Part shown: positions 31,797 through 45,686 of the stretch, in pieces | Position numbering within the stretch: the stretch's first letter is position 1 | Layout: each line of letters opens with the position of its first letter | DNA from: Limonium bicolor | Taxonomy: Eukaryota > Streptophyta > Magnoliopsida > Caryophyllales > Plumbaginaceae | Length of the DNA stretch: 64,000 nt | Reading direction: 5' to 3' | NCBI GenBank assembly: GCA_023374045.1 | Contig: CM041779.1 | Location: 145,081,485 to 145,145,484, forward strand | Notes under the pieces: generated by a model | The model's input: only the letters and a program-made list of their open reading frames with translations | Told to the model about the DNA's origin: nothing | The model's database searches: none | Translations under genes and position numbers: made by a program

Positions 31797-34700
31797 TGTA
31801 GACACCAAAAATTCTCACCCGTTTTATTTTAAAACAAAAAATTCAAAAATAAATATGCTTCTAGAAACAAGGCGGTCGTCCCCGTTTTCGACCAAAAGAA
31901 TTTCTCTTTACCGACATTTAAACCTCACATTCCTATGGAAAAGGAGCACGAGCTTTTTGTTGAAATCTGTTTTTAACTGACTTCATTACGTTTTGAATCT
32001 TATTTTCAACTATATTCCATACTTTCATGTCATTAGATTGATCATCTCGTTTTGTTGTGTGTATTTTCTTTTGGATTCGTCGCGTTTTTAGAGGGGTTAT
32101 CCAGTCAAATTTAGAACTCTCGTATTATTTCCCCCATGAATATACTGAAATTCAATCCAGTGTAACCGGTTAAGATGCTCGCCACGCAACTCGTAGGTCG
32201 CGGGTTCGATCCTTGGCGAGGGGAGGTGGTCTTTTATTTCCGTTTTTAGCTCGCATCAGAGCTTTTACCCTTGATAATCCTGTTTGTATCAAAGCGCGTC
32301 GTAGCTCAGTTGGACAAAGTACGGGAGGGACTATCTAGAGATCCCGAGTTCGAGTGTGGGCAGGTGCAAACCCGCCTTTTATTTTCGGTTCCTCCTTTTT
32401 AGCCTCGTTGGGCCTGTCCTTTGGTTAGCCCGAATGGAAGGTAGTAAGTGAGCCCATTGCCTCAGTATGAACCCTAGCACGACATCTGTTCTATACCCCA
32501 TATTATAAAAAGACATCAAACCCTACTGTGCAGAAGAGGCGATTACGAGCCGACATTCTCCTCATTGGAACATTCTCTTCTTGGCACTTTTCGAAATAAA
32601 AAAAAAAACAAAAGAACCCTGAGTCTCTTCTCCCCTCGACCTGGTCCGTACCCGAAAGCTTCACCATCACCACTCAACTCAATTTTTTTTTCTTCACCAT
32701 CGAACTCCGATCACCATCTTCATCGTAATCCCCCTGAAAATTCACTGCTCCCATCTTCTTGTCAACTCGATATTTCCGCTGGTTTATCTCGATCACGAGA
32801 AGAGTAAGTAGCGCTGGTTCTGCCACGCCGGTGGTTCTCGCTTTACTCCCGCCCCATCTTCTGTACATTATTGTCTTCCTCATTAGTTTTGTTCTTCGAA
32901 TCTTCTTCCCTATCTTCCCTTGTCTGACGTTTACTTCGGCTCGTATTTGGTTTTGCGCTACTTGTTTTTTTTTTTCGATTTTGTTAAGATCCTAGAACAA
33001 GAACTGCGAATGTTGTTTTGCATGTTTCTGGTTTGGAAGGATTTCATACAACCTGTTAATTTCGTCCACAGTCGTGTTCCTTCTTTCGACTAATGTGAAT
33101 GGGCATGGTTTCTTTCGGTGTCGATTTGAGCACGAGCCCTTATGTTTTCCTCTGCATACGCTTTGAACTTTTTCCCTGACTCATAGACCTGGTATGGACT
33201 CAGAAGTCCACGAACACGGCATGCTTGGATACAAATTTTCTATTCGGTTTCTGCTTATTTCGGCGTTTCAATCGCTTCGATTATGTTAGTTGTTCGTTTT
33301 AGCGTCACTTGCTCTTAATACGTATGGTAATGGCTCGGTATACTTCCCCTCTGTTTTATGTTCATGTTTATATCGCAAACAACCGATTTTTTCGTAAAAC
33401 TGGTCCGTCTCCAGTTTGGGAGTTTCCTTATCTATATGCTTCTGTAAGTAATAATCTGCAACTGGTGACAGACTGGTCCCTTACCAGTCATATTTTGGTT
33501 CTTCTCTAACCTGCCCTGTGGTTGCTACTCAACAATCCTCCTCTATGGCCAGAAGCGTATCCCACTGTTATTGGTTTTCTTTTCCGTTCATGATATTGCT
33601 TCCGTAGGCGACTTTACGTTTCACTTATGTTTGTCTCCTAGTTGAGCAGGAGGAATCTGTTCCCAACTCTCAAGGCTGTTCACGTTTGTTCTCACATGAA
33701 CAGAACCCCAACCTCATTCCTTAAGCTTCGTACATTCTGTTTAGTTTCCTCCAAGTTTCTGTTGACCGAGAGGGTGTATGCTAATCCATTTGTCTCTGTT
33801 CATGGGTTTGACCTTGCAGGAAACTTAGTCTTCATTTCCCTGGTACACCATTTCTTAACTGAATTGCTTCCATGTTTGAGGTGTGAATGATAGTTACCTT
33901 TTGCCTGCGCCTGTGAGGTTCATTTGTGGTGTTTATGTATGTCTGTGTGATGAAACCCATTTCTGTTGCTAATTGGATTTGTTCTCCGGAAAAGAAACTG
34001 TACTGCCTCCTCATTGTTGTTAAGATCGAATCTATGCGAGCATGCTCATCCATTCCTAGTTGGCCGAGATTAAAGGGTATTCTAATCAGTTACTTGTTTC
34101 AGAATCTATTTCGGTTGTGTATATATTGTTCTGTCTGCTGTATACCTATTCCTCTTGGACTATTTCCCTTGCTTGCAAGCCTTTACGTGATCATTGAAAG
34201 ACAAGTAATAGGGAGAGGTAACAATGGATTAGAAACCCCACATTAGGATCCAACGATTATGTTAGTTCTCTTTTTTTTTTTTACAGGACCGTTAGTCTAG
34301 ATTAAGCCTTGCTTTAAGTCGCTAATCATTTCTTAATTTCATTCTGGATTTTGTACATAACTGTTCTGTTTAATTACCCATGAGTGGCCATTGAAAGATA
34401 ATAAATAGTGGAGAATAATAACTGATTAGCAACCCATACATTAGGGTTCACCTATTCGTTGCTTTACTTGAGAATTCTAGGATTAATTAAATTTGTTCTG
34501 TCCTCTGGGTTTTTCTAAGATTTACCCTCGCATATACATTACTTCAATAACCTCTGAGATTCAGCCCTGGGCATGTATGATTTATGGATGGCCTCTGAAA
34601 TTCATGCGTATATGTATATATGGTTTATGTGGCTTTATTGAGATTCATGCCTGCGCTTTGGTTTATTTCGGTGGTTTATTGTATGGGCTTGTTCTGTTTG

Positions 34701-37700
34701 GGTTTGCATAAACATCAGCCCAAATCTAATCTTTTCAGATTCAGCCCATAACCAGCCAAACGGGCTGGAGCAGGTGACCATAGAAAGCCCATTAGGTTGT
34801 CCCTCTTATTGGGCCCTTGAGGCCCACTTTAGAAAAGCTCTAGGTTTGGGTGTCCTCAATGCATACGGGTCCTAGACACGGTCCATTCGAGGAATACCCG
34901 TTTCCCTTAAAACTTTCCAAATCATCCCCTAATTTCAGAATAAAATGTACAATCAACAAAAATCCAGTCTCTTTGTAAATTCAATTATTTTCATCCAGAC
35001 ACGTCTTGAGTCCTTAGCCTTTAGTCTCAGTTGGACTCTCACTTGGCCCATTTATTGGAAATTCATTCTCGAAGCCCAAAGAAAAATGGGCTCAATTTCA
35101 TGATCACCCCTTAACCCAAATCCAACCCTCAACCTGGCCCAAGGCCCAAAGCCCAAATTCGGCCCAGTCTGGCCTAAGCCCAAGACCCAAACCCGAAGCC
35201 TGAAGCCCACAAAAAACCCGTGGCCCAACTCCACTATATCCGGCCCCTTTAGTCCACACATGACCCATTAGCCCATACTTGGCCCAAAACCAAATCAAAG
35301 ACCCACTTGGCCCATTAAACCCATTTCAACCCAAATAAAAAAAAGGCCACCTCAACTAACTCGGCCCAAGTCCAATCTGGCCTAAAACCAACTCGTCCCA
35401 AATTCAATCTCGGCCCACTACCAAAATTGGCCCAATCCCATCTCGGCCCACTACCAAAATTGGCCCAATCCCATCTCGGCCCACTACCAAAATTGGCCCA
35501 ATCCCATCTCGGCCCACTACCAAAATTGGCCCAATCCCATCTCGGCCCACTACCAAAATTGGCCCAAGCCCATCTCGGCCCACTACCAAAATTGGCCCAA
35601 TCCCATCTCGGCCCACTACCAAAATTGGCCCAATCCCATCTCGGCCCTACCAAAATTGGCCCAATCCCATCTCGGCCCACTACCAAATTGGCCCAATCCA
35701 TCTCGGCCCACTACCAAAATTGGCCCAAGCCCATCTCGGCCCGCAACCAAAATTGGCCCAATCCCATCTCGGCCCACTACCAAAATTGGCCCAATCCCAT
35801 CTCGGCCCACTACCAAAATTGGCCCAAGCCCATCTCGGCCCGCAACCAAACTCGGCCCAATCCCATCTCGGCCCACCACCAAAATTGGCCAAGCCCAGGC
35901 CCGTAACCTAGCCCAGGCCCATTCGGCCCATTACCTAGCCCAGACCCATTACCTAGCCTAGGTCCATTCGGCCCATTACTTAGCCCAAGCCCGAAAGGCC
36001 CATTATCTAGCCCAAGCCCAATCGGCCCATTACCTAGCCCAGGTCCATTTGGCCCATTACCTAGCCCAGGCCCATTACCTAGCCCATGCCCATTCGGCCC
36101 ATGACCTAGCCCAAGCCCAATCAGCCCATTACCTAGCCCAAAGCCCTTCGGTCCATTACCAAATCCATTCCTGGCCACAAAAAAACAAACCAAGTTCACA
36201 AAAAAACAAACCAAGTTCACAAAAAAACAAACCAAGTTCACAAAAAACAAACCAAGTCCACAAAAATCAAATCAAGTCCAATCAAGTCCACAAAAACCAA
36301 ACCAAGCCCAAAAAAAAAAACAAACTAAGTCCACAAAAAAAAACAAGCCTTGATCAAACCTTGACCTTGACCCAATCATTGACCAAACCCAAACATTGAC
36401 CAGGTTCATCTTCCAATACAAGTCAAACCAAATCAATTCCAACACACGTTTCAAACCCGATTCCTTTCAATTCGCTTTCAACTTGTAAATTCCTTTCAGA
36501 ATCTAAAAACCCAAAAAGAATTTCAAAACCATCATTTCATTCAATCTCATCAAGTTTTCAAAGAAGCCATTTTGTGGAATTTAAAAAGGAAAACTCTTCT
36601 CACATCACAGAAAACTCTTCTCCATTGTAGAAAGTTCTTCTCACATTACAGAAAGTTTTCTCCCAAAACATTTCTCAAAATCAGTGTTCTCTCATAGAGA
36701 ATTCCGAATAACTTCAAAGATCTTCTAACTCAGTTTTCAAACTCCAAAATAAAACCGTTTTCGGGAGCAAGAAATGTCTAACCCCTTCAAAAGCATTTCC
36801 CCCATGGTTAGAACATCACTTGTCTTCCTTCCCAAAATAAAAATCCGAGGCGGGGCACTGGGGTCATAACCTCCCTTGTCGCAGTCTGGATCTCTTTAGG
36901 CGGGGCATTAGGGTGACAAACATCCCCTAATTGCAGCCTAGATTTTTACAAGGCGGGGTGCTAGGGAAGTAATGACCTTCCTAGTTGCAGCCGGATTTTA
37001 GAATCGTCTAACTCCCTTCGCTCAATTTCAATGTTTTCGGTTTTTAACGTTTAAAACCCGGGAGTTAGAGACGTTATTAGGGTTTGACCGAGAGTATCCC
37101 ATTCATGATACTTCTCTCTAAATCCTATATTTCGACATAAATTTATTGCCCCATCTTTCGAGCCTCGGCACTTTCCATTAATAAAGTGTCGTGTTCGAGG
37201 GGGTACATAGGGTAATCCCTCGGGATTATCCGCCCTTTTACAACAAAAAATGATTTTTCAGTTTTAAAGACTTTAAGAGAGACAATTCTGAATACCCTAA
37301 TCTAACATCTCCATTAGAGCTTTAGGTACCATAAACACTTCTCAATCCTCCTTTTAACCAACTCTAAGTGAATTCTTGAAGACTTCCAGAAACCTGAAGC
37401 ATCTTCAGAACCCGAATACCTGCAAACCAAATATCCTCTTCCACCCCGACCATCCTTAAAAAACCGAATCGCACCTCAACACATTCAACTTCCCAAAACG
37501 ACCTCAAATCTCTCAGAGCAATTAAAACCTCTCAAAAGCACTTCAACCAGACCAACTCCAAGACCAGCCTATTCTTCAACTTTCGAAATCTTCCTCACTC
37601 ATTCGATCTTATCCTTTGGCTTTAACTGAATCTCTTCTATAAGGTTTTGAAAGAAAGCAATCCCGACAATTGGAGACCGAGGTTTCCTCGGGCACCAATC

Positions 37701-38110
37701 CGAAGTCGTGGTCGTTGCCACTTCTAAGGGGTGTAACCCAGTGCGAACCCACAATAGAATCTCTGTAATGATCAGATAAGTCCTATCCATGGGTAATAAT
37801 CTCAGAGTCAATTAACGGTTCTTAGAACCCGATCTTCCTTCCTAGTTATCATAGGTCAAACTAGGTGGCGACTCTAGTCAATTCCGCCTTATAGAGGCAT
37901 AAGTCCGCGTGGGGCCCATTGAGAGCTGGTGTATGCTCACTAGCATTCCCCTTATGCTTTCTGGGAAAGACGGACGATAGAGTAGGTATTTGAGGGATGC
38001 CAAGGTGACAGGTTTTCACCCTCCACAGAATGGCACTTTAGGATCTAGGCTTTTCAGTCAAGAACCATATTTAGATAGACCCCCCTCATACCGAAAAATC
38101 ACCCTCCACA
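31797..38110 (+). repeat. 3' LTR of B (6,314 bp)
   Basis: Same order as the 5' LTR: tRNA-like pair (32160-32225, 32296-32368), TATA box (32504), intron-like part (donor 32804), 33-bp array (35408-35890), A-rich array, GGCGGGG units (about 36847-36992), relic PBS junction (38027). It ends CCCTCCACA followed by TSD GAGCG. Differences from the 5' copy are mostly short indels in runs and repeat arrays. Confidence 0.94.
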
Positions 38111-38609
38111 GAGCGTTTTTCATTTTTTGACAGAAAACGCTTGTTATTTTACCCGGTTTGGCACTATTCACTAACCGGGCCCGTTTTCCGGAATTTTCTC
38201 GTTTAATTAATTTTAATGGTTATTAAGATTCCAATACTTAATTATAGTTATTTAATCAACATAATTTTTACGGGTCCGTTTGACCACTAAAAGTCACGTT
38301 TTCGGGTTTTCCTTGAAAACATGCTTTTATGCTTATTTAGCGTTTTAATCCATTATTTGGATCCGTTTTCTTCGGGAATCATTCCCACATATTAATTAGG
38401 CATAATTAAGCCTTAGGAATCCCTCTCGGACGCTAACGAGATCAAATATCTCCTTTACTCATTTAATGCACGTTTTAGCGTTTTTCGCGTTTTACGCATT
38501 TTCTCTTTCCTTTTGGTTTAATTTCCCTTACCAACATCTTTAGGCACCATTAGGCCTTTAATAATCATATTAGTAATTTAATCACGATTTTTAGATCCGG
38601 GGTATTAAA
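38111..38609 (-). repeat. Left (3') LTR of C, part 2 (5' end of the LTR)
   Basis: Continues C after B; 38111-38115 is the duplicated GAGCG. It matches 60872-61377 of the right LTR. On the minus strand the LTR starts TTTAATACCCC at 38609, directly after the PPT. Confidence 0.92.
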
Positions 38610-38643
38610 ATCTACCCCCCTTAGGAACTTTGTCCTCAAAGTT
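38610..38643 (-). other. PPT of C with adjacent hairpin
   Basis: On the minus strand AAGGGGGGTAGAT (38610-38622) is preceded by a stem, AACTTTG with CAAAGTT around AGGA (38626-38643). The stem resembles that of A but with a changed, still paired, base pair. Confidence 0.85.
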
Positions 38644-40038
38644 GGTGAATCTATACTGTTACTCTCATGGGCACGTATGCCAAGGTTATAATACATGTAT
38701 AACCTTACAGGACTCCACAAGTCAGTCTCATTTCACACTACACATAACACATATATCACAGCATGTATAGCAATCAAAAATACTCTTTGTACTCTCTCAT
38801 GGAATCGGTCCGAAGACAAGAAGGCACTACAGTCCTCGAATCCATATGAGTAATATACTGATCCCTCAGGCACCGGTCAGTTGGACACTTACGCTCTTGG
38901 TCCACGGCCGTTTCATGACAAATGGGCGCTTACTCTCTCAGGCCCACGGTCCCTTCGGTTCTGATCAAAACGTTACACAGATACATATCCTCAAGCACTC
39001 TGGTTTACTCACTCAACACAGGAACGTCTCAGGGTACTCTCCCCGTCCCGCTGCCTTTGGAAAAATCACACACTGTCACCTCCCCAACCGGTCGCTTAGG
39101 ACCGCCGCACGTACGGTGCAATGGTTTCAAAACCAATACACGCCCACCGTTCTACCGGTCATCAAGACTTAAGGTCGTAGCCATCGGCGGGTGATAGCAG
39201 TTTAAAAACCAGTTTTCATTTCCATCTTCATACTAGAAGAAAATCCCTTTTCAAATTCTGTTTGAAAATCCTTTTCGAAACATCACACAACTCCAAGTTC
39301 GGTTTGTGGTGGCTGCATCTTTTCGTAACGTGATTACTTGTGACCACTTATAGGGAGCTTCAAGAATCATCCAACCCTGATGTGATCAGCATTAGTGTTG
39401 AACTATCCTTCCACCCCAATTTGTGTTCGGTATCCCTTAATTGCTAGCAGATCAAGTTCCACCTCCCACGTCAGTTTCAAACAATCAGATAGTCAAACAT
39501 TTTCGTTTTCTATCTTTTACTCTTTCTAGTCATAATCATAAAACAGTTCATTTTAATTTATCTCAAATTCCTAGAACTGAGGTCATCCGTCATTCTCAAT
39601 TTCCTTTGCTTACTTTACCTAAGCAACTTATGACCTCATTTTCTCAAATTGTTACTCAATTTAAAACACATAACATACCACTCCAAACGATGGAACTCAC
39701 TCCATCAATCATTCTTAAATAAAATCACCTAGGGAACTCACTCCCTACAAGGTTACACATTGGTTTCATACCGATTCATACTCATCATAACTCATGTCTA
39801 ATCTCACTAGACATATACTATTGGGATTCTCATTCCCCAGAAGTCTCTCTACTCCTGTTTTCATAAATATTATATACTTGTTACTTGCATCTCTCATGCA
39901 CATTAATCATAATCACACAATGAATGGGTACATATGTTTATGTAACATAAGTTCCAATCATCAAAACAATTTCTTTTGTGCTATGCACATAGTAGTTTAC
40001 GCACTAAACGTAAAACATACTCTAAGCGGTTTCTCGCC

Positions 40039-40053
40039 CTACCCCCCTTAAAA
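40039..40053 (-). other. Second PPT-like tract of C
   Basis: TTTTAAGGGGGGTAG on the minus strand, about 1.42 kb upstream of the terminal PPT. It is in the same relative place as in A and D. Confidence 0.7.
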
Positions 40054-42684
40054 GGGGTTACGCCCGCGTAACTAACCATATGTTATCACTGAACATTGGT
40101 TCACTAATTCGAGTATCATGAAGTGTTTTAACTTCAATGTGGTTAATTAACTCATAACCGGGTTCGGTTCTAGCCTCTAAGGCTTCAAGGCGTTTATGAT
40201 GAGCCATTTACTCATATTTACTAGGTATACTTAACCTTTGAATTACGGTCCACTAGCTTTTGCTGCGTGACCTGATAGCTAGAGCTTAACTCGCCCTTTT
40301 TATATTCTTAATGTATTATCCACTCCCTTTTATCCCTTTTTGACTTGGGATTAAAGGTTTCTCAATCATCGCTAGGTATCTCTTACCGTATGCGAATTTG
40401 ATGAGTTATAGGTTTTCTCTCCAGCTCTTGGAAATCTATTTTGTATACTCTGTATACCTTCGTGGTTATTCACTTACCTTTTCCAACTTATTGTCGGTTG
40501 AGATCAAGCTACTACTCAGTTTGTAGTGCTTCCTCGTTTAATAGTGTTTCTCAATTATGTTTATTCATTTATTCCTGTACAACAATTCCTCCTCCATACT
40601 ACTCTGCATTAACCATTCATCGGTCCTAGGACCTGTGGGTTATGGGCCCACATTCTTCGTGCATCTTTGGCCAAAGGCCGCACGGTTATTTCTCTAGATT
40701 CAAACTCAACAGGCTTCGTTGACATTTCTCAATTCCTGGCTCTCCCACTCGATTATTACCACACAAGTGCAATACCAAAACACTCAGTCATACAGAGTGC
40801 AGAAGCGTAAACCCTTGACAGTAAATCTCTCCTGAGATAGGAATGATTATGTCTCCTTTACCACATTCTCTCATCAGCTCCGTATCATTATCTGTTACTG
40901 TGTATCATGCTCTACTCATTACCACATTTGCTTATATGGCATCCGCTACTACTTTAGCTTCCGCTCATGTGCTCCCGCCATTTATACTATGGCTTGCCAT
41001 TCACTTGGCTCAATAAAATATATTACTCCAACTCTTTACGCTTACTGCGCATCGTTTACTCTACAATTCATACTGCACACATACAGTGTTTACTACTAAT
41101 CCGATTACTCTCTCGGTTTTTTTTCCACTGCTGTCAACGCCTTTCTATGCCCTATCTCTGTTCGACTTACTCCTTGGGAATTAACACATGCTCAAGTTTC
41201 ACTACACCGCTTTAGCGGTTTCACATTACATACTTAGATGGTAGCCTTTCTCTGGAGGATTCACGCAATTGCCGCTCCATAGGCCCCATAATAATAAGTG
41301 GTATCCCCACTCTAAGGTAGTGGTTCATTCTCCACTGTTCTTCTTATGCCTCTATGCATAGGTTTACAACGTTTAGATCTACGAATGGTAGTTGGTTTTA
41401 TCGGCTTACAAGCTACCTTGCCTCGAGCCATGCTCTGTGCGGCTGTTTATGCAGTTTCTCTTCTCCGTACACCATTAAATGGTTTGGAGACACTACTGGG
41501 TTTTTGATATGGTTGTTCATCACGCTTCCGTACATGGAAGTCCCTTAAGCATATTGATATTAATTCATGCCTTCTGGCAATCTAAGGTATCCCGTGTTAC
41601 GTGGGATCCCTTCGGGTTCTACCCCAGTGTTTGCTTTAACACTTGTGTTCCCAACATGATATCTCGTTCAACTACTGTTGATTTCGGTACCCTTCACGGA
41701 TTGCTCCAGGGTGTTACTGATTTGCGCCAATACTTCTAGCTCGAACTCGTGGGTCTGTCTAGTTGCGACTTCGCCTTATGGCTATGTATACTCGAACTAT
41801 CCCGTTTAGGGTTGTAATGTCTCCCGTTATTGGGTAGATTGTGGGTACTTTTCTTTCACCTTCTTGGTCAGGTCATTATTCTCTTCAATGAGGTATGCTG
41901 TGGGAGTTCTATCCCATTTGTCGAACATTAATATGTTCATCTTAGGCATTCGCCGTATCGCTTACGCTGGTATTCATTCCAGTTATTATATATTTCTTTC
42001 AGGATTCCTGAAACATATCTCATGTCTATCCTTCGTACTCTGTGCTTCCCGTACTTCTTTACGCTACACATTTAGGCCCGTCATCTTCCTAGGTTCTTCT
42101 CTTTGATCATTCGTGGTAGTCAATTGTTCTCGTCTGAATTGGCTCTTTCGTCCGTAGTATGGAGTGGGCTACTTCCCGTGTTCCGTACTCTACTTGTATA
42201 CATACATGGAGTATCTTATTGATACGTTGCCACTTACTCGACTAACTCATAACTGGTCTGTCAGGCCCGCAAGCTCCTTCGGAGTGCGGTCGTCCCATGT
42301 CTCGTTTAGTACACCGTAGTGTCGGTCACACGCCTAAGTGAAGTATTCTATTGCCAACTCCTCTTTTATCGTCCTATGATAACTTACCGTGATTTTCTGG
42401 TTTGGTTTAAAAATTTGGGGTTTTTGGGAAAATTTTGCGTTTGAGAGAAAAGTTGAGTTTGAAAGAGAATCTTCATGGCATTTCAATGCCGGTTGCTTCT
42501 TACCGAGTCCAGCTTCTCGCTGACTGGCATGTTCTTCATACAGTGACCAGGCCATTAGGCCTTTTCAAGGTTTCGTTTCAGAATTCTTAGGGTTTGTGGT
42601 GCTATATTGGCTTCTCTTGCCGTCTTGGTACTTGCTAAGTACTTGTCACTTGTCAAAGTTCCTCTTAACAGTCCTGTTACTACT

Positions 42685-42704
42685 GCACTTGCCGTGGCAA
42701 GTGC
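42685..42704 (-). other. Leader palindrome of C
   Basis: GCACTTGCC and GGCAAGTGC arms (plus strand) flank a central GT. It lies about 0.94 kb from the LTR end, the same place as in D. Confidence 0.7.
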
Positions 42705-43616
42705 GCGGTACTGGCGGTTTTTAGGTTAACTCATACCGGTCACGGTATTGTTCGCATTGTATTTGGTAGCCTTGTTGGCTCTTCCTTGATCCCTTAGTTG
42801 GATAACTGCTCCTTAGAGCTGCTTCTCATTCCTCTTGACATGACTGTTATCCATTTAGGTGCTTCTCCATTCTCGGAGTTCCTTAATTACTTTAGTTCTG
42901 TGCTTTACTTCGTTGCTCGTTCCCACGTCTTTACTGTGGTTACCGAGGTTTAACTCATTTAGGTACTACTTCTGTAGTCCTATTTGGGTATGTCTGTAGT
43001 TATACTCGTAGCTGTCTAAGCTATGTCAAATAAGTATTTCAACTTCTTCGGGTGTGGCAGGGTGGGTGCATCTACCTTTGACTAGATTCTTAGTAAATGG
43101 GTATACCGTTGGTGGTATTATTTAACTATGGCGGTTCGTAGAAATGTTTCCCCGTTCTCGTTAGTTCTCATGAATCCGCCTTGTTGCAAGGTTGGTGCAT
43201 CCTTCTTGCTGCTGTTCGACCAGCTGGGTTCTCGCGACTGCTAAGCATGTCGCCCCGAGCTGCCACAGATTCTGGTCTCCCTGGAATAGGATTTCTCGAC
43301 CTCACGCCACTGAGTGCGATTATTGTCGTTCCAGCGGGATCCATCGCCGGGGTTTCCGGTTCTCAGGATCTACCGCATGACAGGTTCTGGTTCATATTGA
43401 AATATTTTATAACTGCCAGATCGGGTTTCCCCGTCTCTCTGGCGTTCTTCCCCGAGCTTTTAATACGGGGGGTTTGTGGAGGGCGGGTCTGGTATTGTAG
43501 GTATCCAGTTCATACTGGAAGTTCCTAACTAGTGCATCTCTCACGCTACCACTCAACCCATAGCCCTAAGTCTCTAATTCCTAACTCGGTATCTCCTAAG
43601 CTCGGTATTTCCAGTC

Positions 43617-43644
43617 ATCAGAGCGATACTTCGCTCTGATACCA
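43617..43644 (-). other. PBS of C inside a hairpin
   Basis: The minus-strand PBS TGGTATCAGAGC covers 43644-43633, four bases from the LTR end at 43649. Its last eight bases plus GA form ATCAGAGCGA, perfectly paired with TCGCTCTGAT (stem 43617-43640, loop AGTA). Confidence 0.93.
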
Positions 43645-43648
43645 TTTT

Positions 43649-45686
43649 TGTAACACCCCAACCGTTAATCTCGTCATTACCTCTTAGACCGTCTCTAATT
43701 ACACTTACTCGCACAGCGGAACTCTAATTACAACGAGGGGTGAAACAACGCCGTTAGCCACCCATGTGGCTAACTAGGCCTTTCTTACATACCGTAACGG
43801 TCTGATGAACTGGAACAACCGAGTACACAATACAAGTACAATACTCAAATCATTTCTCTACTATACCGAGTCTACAATAAATGGATGCCGTCAACATATT
43901 CGGTCTTACACCTCCTTCAATACATAAGTAATTAAAACTAACTACCCATGCAACCCACCGACCCCGTCCTACTCTCGAACGGTAACATCTTCGGTGTACC
44001 TGTAAAATAAAAACATCGCCCCTAGGGGCTCAGCTTAACGCTGCATATGAAATTCGCATACCCCGAGCGCTAACCGGGGTACGCCGACTACTTTTGTCGG
44101 ATATACATGGAGTTCATTAGTCAAACAACATGCATCATAGCAATACAATATATATGTGTATACTCAAGGAATCTACATCCAATCACGGAACACAATTCCT
44201 AACTAACATAACAAGGTTGTTAGTTGCATCTGCTTACTCTTAGGCCTTGAGGGTTATACCTCACTATGCCTTGTTTACTTATTCAATACCTCACCCGCTC
44301 TCTCGGGTTACTTATTCATATACACACCCATTCTCTTGGGCTACTTGTTCATATACACACCCATTCTCTTGGGCTACTCGTACTATACTCACCCACACTC
44401 TCGGGTTACTTATTCTCGTTATCTCACCCACACTCTTGGGTTATTCATACTCAAGCTCTTGTAGATTCTTGAGACACTACAGGTCTCCTATGTCACGCTT
44501 GTTACTCTGAATACATACTTAGGCCAAAACTCATGGCTCTCAAGCATAGTCTTACTTCCCCGGTTTCGACCCTACTCTGGGTCTAGCATGGTGGGAAGGT
44601 TCAACTAGCTCACGGAACTCTCTCTTAGTTCCTATCTCTTTTACTTAGGTCCGATTACTCTCGGACTACTCACATTCCCATACACTCCTCTCTCGGAGTT
44701 ATAATAATATTATGTATATTAGTCTAGAAGCATCACTCTCGATGTTTCTAATGACTTTGGGAACATTACTTATGTTCGGTTAATCTTAGGTTTTAAGAGT
44801 TACCCATGCATTTCACTTACTCATACTTTCGGTTATTTTCTTATATCGGGTAAAATCCTCATATAGGAGGTCGACCATGTCACAAGGGAGTTACTAATCC
44901 CTTAGGTCTGTTTTACCTTCTTTACTAGTTCACATCTTCAAACTATCTTTAATCCTCTTGAAGGAGGTTCACTTATCTTTCCACTCTCATTTGTTTCGTG
45001 GATTGTGTCATTATGGTTTTCTAACCGTTATCAGGTAATTACTCATTCCGCACATCTCCTCACATTCTAGGGAGTTCATATGTTTGCGTTATCGTTATAC
45101 TTTAACGGATAGTTTGTGTGTTTGCACGTTTTCGTTATCTTAAGCATCAACCCGATCTATGGGTCTCTAGCCTAACGTTACTCACTACGAGTCGGTCCAT
45201 ACACTATGTTAGACCACACCGGCATACAAGTATGTTAGCTCATTCAACATACAACAAGGCATACATAATCAAACAATGGATTATTTTCATGCTTTAATCT
45301 TGATTAAGCCTGCACACAAACACACAAATCAACGTAACTCGGTTAGCACGCGGAGTATGAGAAAATCATACCTTTCACCGGGGTTTTTACTTTACCATGG
45401 CATCTCACCATGCTCGGGTCACACACGACTCTCTGATAATGTTTCAAACATTATTATTAATACTAAGATCATACGGTACATAATTAAATGCTACTCCCGT
45501 ACTTACCCCGTTATCCCGTTATCTCGGTTTTACTTTTGTTAATTTGAGTTCTTACTTCATACTCACTTCTAACACCTTCTTACACTTCCTAGGGCCGTTA
45601 CATGTCACCAAACAAGGCCTTAACATCTTATAACATCATTAACATTTAAACCCCCATCATTTCCAACCTTTAAAATGCTCTCTGTA
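43649..45686 (-). repeat. Right (5') LTR of C, part 1
   Basis: From TGTAACACCCC at 43649 it matches 10300-12327 of the left copy. It stops at CTGTA (45682-45686), the target of D, just before the hairpin array. U5 stem at 43753-43774. Confidence 0.92.
45682..45686. other. Target site duplication of D, left (CTGTA)
   Basis: CTGTA is repeated at 59063-59067 after D. The uninterrupted form (CTCTCTGTAGGTTTCTA) is seen in the left LTR of C near 12320-12336. Confidence 0.96.

Larger units (their letters stand above)
14152..38110 (+). mobile_element. Element B: Ogre/Tat-like Ty3/gypsy retrotransposon with pol deletion (23,959 bp)
   Basis: LTRs of 6,348 and 6,314 bp (TGTAGACACC...CCCTCCACA) flank an 11.3 kb internal region. 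The PBS matches tRNA-Arg, as known for Ogre elements. In order it holds a broken ORF1, gag, aspartic protease, linker, integrase C-terminus, two tandem-repeat arrays and a PPT with hairpin. Size, long LTRs, an ORF before gag and the PBS fit the Ogre/Tat lineage. Reverse transcriptase and RNase H are missing, so it needed help in trans if it moved in this form. LTRs look about 99% identical apart from small indels, so the insertion is young. Confidence 0.93.
38610..43648 (-). mobile_element. Internal region of C (non-coding)
   Basis: It has the PPT and its hairpin on the left, a PPT-like tract at 40039-40053, the leader palindrome at 42685-42704 and the PBS at the right. It aligns along its length with the internal region of D and more loosely with that of A. 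ORFs up to 115 codons show no retrotransposon protein motif. Confidence 0.88.

Noticed and set aside
35315..36250. Matching ORFs in the 3' LTR of B
   Set aside because: Same array in the second LTR.
43181..43528. 115-codon ORF in the leader of C
   Set aside because: Antisense to the element, next to the PBS; the homologous D region is shorter and diverged, without motifs.
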